In this document: positions 39,034-42,606 of the stretch, piece by piece
Position numbering within the stretch: the first letter of the stretch is position 1
How the letters are laid out: every line of letters begins with the position of its first letter
NCBI GenBank assembly: GCA_033764725.1
Contig: JANRIR010000060.1
Location: 1-42,606 of the forward strand
Source: RI-43 sp033764725
Lineage (GTDB): Bacteria; Pseudomonadota; Alphaproteobacteria; Caulobacterales; Aquidulcibacteraceae
Direction: 5' to 3'
DNA: 42,606 bases
Notes under the pieces: model-generated
Told to the model about the DNA's origin: nothing
Database searches by the model: none
Seen by the model: the letters and a program-made list of their open reading frames with translations, nothing else
Translations under genes and position numbers: made by a program

Positions 39034-40064
39034 CCCCATCCCTCCGGATCGGCGCCGAGGCGCACGATGCGCCGGCCGAACGCGTCGCCGGAAAAGAGCC
39101 CGATAAAGGCCGCCGGCAGCGCCTCAAGTCCGGTAAACGCCTCTTCGCGCCAGACCAGGTCGCCGGCGGCGATCCAATCGGCCATCTGCGCCTGCGCCTC
39201 GGGAAATTGTTTCATGTCGTCGAAAACGACGAGCCCTTCCATGCGCAGGCGGCTGGCGATGAAGTAGCGCGTATTGATGAGTCCTGGCGGTGCGGCGCTG
39301 TTGTAGTCGGCGACCTGGCCGGAAATCACGATGCGCCCGCGCGGCCGCATCAGCGGCAGCACGCGATCGATCATCGCATTGCCGACATTGTCGAACAGCA
39401 CGTCGACGCCCTCGGGCGCGGCGGCGCGCAATGCAGCCGCAAGATCGGGCTCGGCCTTGTAATCGATGGCGGCGTCGAACCCGCACGCTTGCGTCAGCCA
39501 GGCGCATTTCGCCGGGCCGCCGGCGACGCCGATCACGCGCGCCGCCCCAAGCCGCTTTGCGATCTGCCCCGCCGTCGCGCCGACGGGCCCGGCGGCGGAG
39601 GTCACCAGCACGGTTTCGCCTGCGCGCAACTGCGCTGTGCGCTGCAGACCGAACCATGCCGTCATGCCCGGAATGCCGAGGACGCCGATCCAGGCCGACA
39701 GCGGGATGCGCCGATCGGTGATCTTCTGGATGTAGCCGCGCCCATTGGAGACGATCTCCTCCGTCCAGCCGCCGCCCATCGCCAGCACATCGCCCACGGC
39801 GAATTTCGCATGTTGGGTTTCGGTGACCTGCGCGATGCAGAAGCCGTCGATCGCTTCGCCGGGCTTCAGCGGCGCTGCATAGCTTGCCCCCGCCGACAGC
39901 CGCGAGCGCGTGCCCGGATCGACCGACGCGAAAATCACCCGCGCGCGGAAGCCGCCTTCAGGCAGCGGCCGCGGCGGCGTTTCCACGATGACGAAATCGT
40001 CGGCCGTCGGCGCGCCGTCGATCGGGCGCGCCAGCGTCACGGTGCGGATGAGGCGATCGGCCAC
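39030..40064 (-). CDS. NADP-dependent MDR-family oxidoreductase (CurA / PTGR-like)
   Basis: The 344-residue protein begins RLIRTVTLARPIDGAPTADDFVIVETP and has DPGTRSRLSAG...KPGEAIDGF. The cofactor-binding stretch is SAAGPVGATAGQIAKRLGAARVIGVAGG, with DVLFDNVGNAMIDRVLPLM following. Zinc ligands are absent, which places it in the zinc-free leukotriene/prostaglandin reductase group that reduces carbon-carbon double bonds of enones with NADPH. The GTG start at 40064 has AGGGGA upstream. It heads the four-gene operon running to 35829. Confidence 0.9.
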   Translation of the reverse strand: MADRLIRTVTLARPIDGAPTADDFVIVETPPRPLPEGGFRARVIFASVDPGTRSRLSAGASYAAPLKPGEAIDGFCIAQVTETQHAKFAVGDVLAMGGGWTEEIVSNGRGYIQKITDRRIPLSAWIGVLGIPGMTAWFGLQRTAQLRAGETVLVTSAAGPVGATAGQIAKRLGAARVIGVAGGPAKCAWLTQACGFDAAIDYKAEPDLAAALRAAAPEGVDVLFDNVGNAMIDRVLPLMRPRGRIVISGQVADYNSAAPPGLINTRYFIASRLRMEGLVVFDDMKQFPEAQAQMADWIAAGDLVWREEAFTGLEALPAAFIGLFSGDAFGRRIVRLGADPEGWG

Positions 40065-40095
40065 GCGTTTCCCCTGATGTCGCTGGGGGTCGCGG

Positions 40096-40171
40096 TGGTG
40101 AGCCCGCCGGGATTCGAACCCGGGACCCCCTGATTAAAAGTCAGATGCTCTACCGGCTGAGCTACGGGCTC
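40096..40171 (-). tRNA. tRNA-Lys (UUU)
   Basis: The cloverleaf can be drawn on the minus strand. The acceptor GAGCCCG/CGGGCTC is followed by encoded CCA. The D-arm is GCTC..GAGC, the anticodon loop CTTTTAA gives anticodon UUU, and the T-arm is CCGGG-TTCGAAT-CCCGG. It lies in the 177-base gap between the reductase and glpK genes. No integrated element or repeat of the 3' end is visible next to it. Confidence 0.97.
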
Positions 40172-40241
40172 GCGCTATCGACCGCGCGAGCGCGCCAAAC
40201 AGCATGATTGCCCCATCTCCGCAATACGCGCGCCGCAAGGC

Positions 40242-41729
40242 TCACGCGCGCGCAGCCGCCGCGAGCGTTCCCGCCACCGCTGCGCGCCAGCCGGCCATGA
40301 GGCGGGCGCGGGCGGCGGCGTCCATCGCAGGTCGCCAGCGCGCCCGCGGCGCGGGATCGGGAACATCCAGCGAGGCGATCAGGCCGGCGCCGAGCGCGGC
40401 GAGCTTGGCTGCGCCGAGCGCTGTGACCTCCTGATGCGCCGGCCGCTCGACCGGCACGCCGCAGATGTCGGCCAGAAACTGCATCGCCCAGCCATTGGCG
40501 GTGACGCCGCCATCGACCAGCAGCGCCGCGAGGGGCGGCGCGCCGTCGGCGGCGAGCGCGTCGAGCAGGTCGCGGGTCTGATAGGCGATGGCTTCGAGGC
40601 CGGCGCGCACGAGGTGTGCGGCGCGCGTGTCTCGCGTCAGCCCCACGATCGTCCCGCGCGCATCGGCGTTCCATTGCGGCGCGCCGAGGCCGGCGAAGGC
40701 GGGCACGAGATAGACGCCGCCATTGTCCGGCAGAGCGGCGGCCTGCGCTTCCGACTCGCGCGACGACGCGATCAGGCCCAGGCCCTCTTTCAGCCATTGG
40801 ATCGTGGCGCCGGCGGAGAAGATCGCGCCTTCGAGCGCATAGGCGGTTTCGCCCGCGGCGCTGTAGCCGATCGTGGCCAGCAGGCGATTGCGCGAGTGCG
40901 GCGGATCGGCGCCCGCATGCATCATCAGAAAACAGCCGGTGCCGTAGGTCGCTTTCGCCATCCCGGGCGCAAGACAACCGTGCCCGACGAGCGCGGCCTG
41001 CTGGTCGCCGGCGACGCCGGTGATCGGCAGGCTCGCGCCGAACAGCGCCGGATCGGTTGCGCCGAACGCGCCGGCCGAGGCGCGCGCCTCCGGCAACAGC
41101 GCCTCGGGCACGGAGAACAGCGCGCATAAATCTTCGCGCCAGCCCGGCGGCTGCAAGCCGAACAGCAGCGTGCGCGCGGCGTTCGTCACGTCGGTGGCGT
41201 GCACCCGCCCGCCGGTCAGCCGCCAGATGAGAAACGCGTCGATGGTGCCGAAGGCCAGCTCGCCCCGCGCGGCGCGCGCACGCAAGTCAGGATCGCCGTC
41301 GAGAATGGCCGCGATTTTCGTGGCGGAGAAATACGGATCGAGCAGCAGGCCCGTCGCGTCCTGCACCGCCGCCTCATGGCCCGCCGCGCGCAAGCCGTCG
41401 GTGACGGGCGCGGTGCGGCGATCCTGCCAGACGATGGCGCGATGCACCGGCCTGCCTGTGTCGCGCTCCCACACCAGCGTCGTCTCGCGCTGATTGGTGA
41501 TGCCGATGCACGCCACCGCGCCCGGCCCGCCGATGGCGTCGATCGCTTCGCGGCACACCTGCAGCGTCGCCGCCCAGATCTCCTCCGGATCGTGCTCCAC
41601 CCAGCCCGGCTGGGGATAGTGCTGGCGCAATTCGATCTGCGCCATGGCGCGCGGCGCAAACGACAGATCGAACGCGATCGCGCGCGTCGAGGTGGTGCCC
41701 TGGTCGATGGCGAGGATGTGCGGCGTCAT
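40242..41729 (-). CDS. glpK: Glycerol kinase
   Basis: The 495-residue FGGY-family kinase begins HILAIDQGTTSTRAIAFD, the phosphate-1 motif. It has CIGITNQRETTLVWERDTGRPVHRAIVWQDRRT, GVAGDQQAALVGHGCLAPG and ATYGTGCFLMMHAG, and the C-terminal VDGGVTANGWAMQFLADICGVPVERP. It phosphorylates glycerol to glycerol-3-phosphate with ATP. ATG 41729 is chosen; a TTG at 41741 is possible. No glpF or glpD gene is next to it. It is on the same strand as the small membrane protein upstream. Confidence 0.95.
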   Translation of the reverse strand: MTPHILAIDQGTTSTRAIAFDLSFAPRAMAQIELRQHYPQPGWVEHDPEEIWAATLQVCREAIDAIGGPGAVACIGITNQRETTLVWERDTGRPVHRAIVWQDRRTAPVTDGLRAAGHEAAVQDATGLLLDPYFSATKIAAILDGDPDLRARAARGELAFGTIDAFLIWRLTGGRVHATDVTNAARTLLFGLQPPGWREDLCALFSVPEALLPEARASAGAFGATDPALFGASLPITGVAGDQQAALVGHGCLAPGMAKATYGTGCFLMMHAGADPPHSRNRLLATIGYSAAGETAYALEGAIFSAGATIQWLKEGLGLIASSRESEAQAAALPDNGGVYLVPAFAGLGAPQWNADARGTIVGLTRDTRAAHLVRAGLEAIAYQTRDLLDALAADGAPPLAALLVDGGVTANGWAMQFLADICGVPVERPAHQEVTALGAAKLAALGAGLIASLDVPDPAPRARWRPAMDAAARARLMAGWRAAVAGTLAAAARA

Positions 41730-41762
41730 GCGCGCCAGCAAAGGGCGCGCCGACGCGCGCGG

Positions 41763-41972
41763 TCAAGCCAGCGGCGCGCGCGCCCGCGCCCGGCCGACGC
41801 CGATGCCGATCATGCTCAGCGCGAACAGGAGATCGAAAGCGGCGTCGGCGAGGGTGGCGGCCGCGCCGTCGGGCAGGACGACGCCCATGCGCGCGGCGGC
41901 GTAGGCGATCACGGCGAGCGCGGCGCTGCGCAGGGTGAGCGATTGAAGCGGATTGCGGGCGTCGGGGATCAT
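41763..41972 (-). CDS. Small membrane protein, unknown function
   Basis: The 69-residue protein has a hydrophobic middle (LRSAALAVIAYAAARMGVVL, AFDLLFALSMIGIGVGRA) and short polar ends; it is a likely two-helix inner membrane protein. ATG at 41972 follows AGGAC by several bases. I do not recognise the family. It ends 33 bases upstream of the glpK start, on the same strand. Confidence 0.6.
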   Translation of the reverse strand: MIPDARNPLQSLTLRSAALAVIAYAAARMGVVLPDGAAATLADAAFDLLFALSMIGIGVGRARARAPLA

Positions 41973-42097
41973 GGGCGGTCCTGCGTGGTGGAGACCGCGC
42001 AATCCTAACGCGGCGCCCAGGCCGGTCGGATAAATCCCCGCCTATCCCCGCCCCACGGCGGGGGCCTGCCATGGATGTGTTTGCTCCTTATTGAAAA

Positions 42098-42182
42098 CAT
42101 GGACCCCGGATCAGGCTTCGCCTGTCCGGGGTGATGGCGCCGCCATCGCCCCGGGCGACCGGAGGGAGACCCGGGGCCCATG
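42098..42182. repeat. Class 2 palindromic repeat (ATGGACCCCGG type), two hairpins
   Basis: The sequence ACCCCGGATCAGGC-TTC-GCCTGTCCGGGGT at 42103-42132 forms an imperfect hairpin. It is followed by a second palindrome (CCCCGGG...CCCGGGG) ending CCCATG. It fills much of the 264-base gap between two minus-strand genes and is related to hairpins at 6115 and 26192. The rest of the gap shows only a CCCCGCC...GGCGGGG inverted repeat around 42035-42064. Confidence 0.65.
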
Positions 42183-42236
42183 TTTGCGCGCAATTGCAAT
42201 CATCGAAAACGCCTCACCGCCCGGCCCCGGCGCAGG

Positions 42237-42606
42237 TCAGCTCGTATCCGGCGCAGCGCCGGCGAGCGCGCCTTTCAGCGCAAGGTCGAACGCACGTGTC
42301 ACGTACGCGGCTGCGGGACGCGGGCGGGTGATCAGGGTTGCGATGCGCGCCGGCGCGACCGCAAGGCGACGCGCCAGCTTGGCGATGTAGCGCTCCGGCG
42401 CCGTCACAGCGCGCGTCAGCGCTTCGAGCCGGATCGCCAGACGCGTTATGTCGACATAGCGCTCAGGCTTGCGCGGCGTGCGCGCGCTTTTGCGTGACCT
42501 GTTGCGCTTGGGCGGAACCAAAACGAACGAAACGCCGCTCCAGTCGCGCGGATCTTCGGCGCTGAGGTCGGGCGGAATACGTTTTCGTGTTTTTGCAACT
42601 GCCTCA
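42237..42606 (-). CDS. Hypothetical protein, N-terminus outside the window
   Basis: The frame is open from the right edge of the window to a stop at 42237, about 123 residues. It contains KTRKRIPPDLSAEDPRDW near the edge, then a basic stretch (PPKRNRSRKSARTPRKPERY) and a helical, Ala/Arg-rich C-terminus (ITRLAIRLEALTRAVTAPE). I do not recognise a family. Because the open frame continues through the edge, the gene most likely starts beyond it rather than at an internal TTG. Confidence 0.55.
   Translation of the reverse strand, partial: EAVAKTRKRIPPDLSAEDPRDWSGVSFVLVPPKRNRSRKSARTPRKPERYVDITRLAIRLEALTRAVTAPERYIAKLARRLAVAPARIATLITRPRPAAAYVTRAFDLALKGALAGAAPDTS

Noticed and set aside
40096..40171. 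Integration site of a genomic island at tRNA-Lys
   Set aside because: No integrase gene, no direct repeat of the tRNA end and no compositional change are visible on either side.

Overview
The window is chromosomal DNA of very high G+C from an alphaproteobacterium. It is probably a member of Caulobacterales or a Hyphomonadaceae-like lineage, judged from the sequence alone. The grounds are the yfgM-bamB-der block, DUF3126 and DUF6249 proteins, a separated gatB and gatC/gatA, a large TonB-dependent receptor, an OmpA protein with a proline linker, and an arginine succinyltransferase (ast) operon. Abundant palindromic intergenic repeats of the kind common in this class also fit. I see no phage, plasmid, integrase, insertion sequence or CRISPR array, so this is mostly core genome broken up by repeats.

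Layout. 1-5.2 kb (mostly minus strand): a GNAT acetyltransferase fragment, der, bamB, a YfgM-like protein, then an ECF sigma factor with a small membrane partner and a DUF6249 membrane protein. 5.3-10 kb: a phosphopantetheinyl transferase, gatB, a patatin-like lipoprotein and a secreted Cys/Pro-rich protein. 10.1-17 kb: PAS protein, chromate transporter, GMC oxidoreductase, PilZ protein, DedA/VTT membrane protein, enoyl-CoA hydratase and a GYF_2 protein. 17-20.9 kb: a DUF559 nuclease-like gene bracketed by repeats, gamma carbonic anhydrase, a candidate structured RNA with its own terminator, phoH, an EF-hand lipoprotein and small proteins. 20.9-24 kb: gatC, an unusual acetyltransferase fusion and gatA, with two large repeats between the last two. 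24-26 kb: a lipoprotein, ruvX and an AEC transporter.

26.2-31.3 kb holds a tightly overlapping minus-strand operon, M20 hydrolase-astA-astD-astB, for arginine breakdown to glutamate. The M20 enzyme stands where astE would be expected, and no astC is present. 31.4-35.5 kb encodes two outer-membrane proteins, each with a clear terminator. 35.8-40 kb is a four-gene lipid or aromatic acyl-CoA operon: MDR reductase, crotonase, acyl-CoA dehydrogenase and ACAD_2-type flavoprotein. tRNA-Lys(UUU), glpK, a small membrane protein and an incomplete hypothetical gene close the window.

The most interesting signal is the repeat system. Inverted-pair elements share a fixed 9-bp-stem hairpin and a fixed CGGATGAGGGGTG-like end, but carry exchangeable inner hairpins closed by GAA/TTC loops. 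They sit mainly between convergent genes, supply the Shine-Dalgarno sequence of gatA, and precisely bracket the DUF559 gene. This suggests, without proving it, a repeat-mobilising or repeat-carried nuclease cassette similar in concept to REP/RAYT systems.
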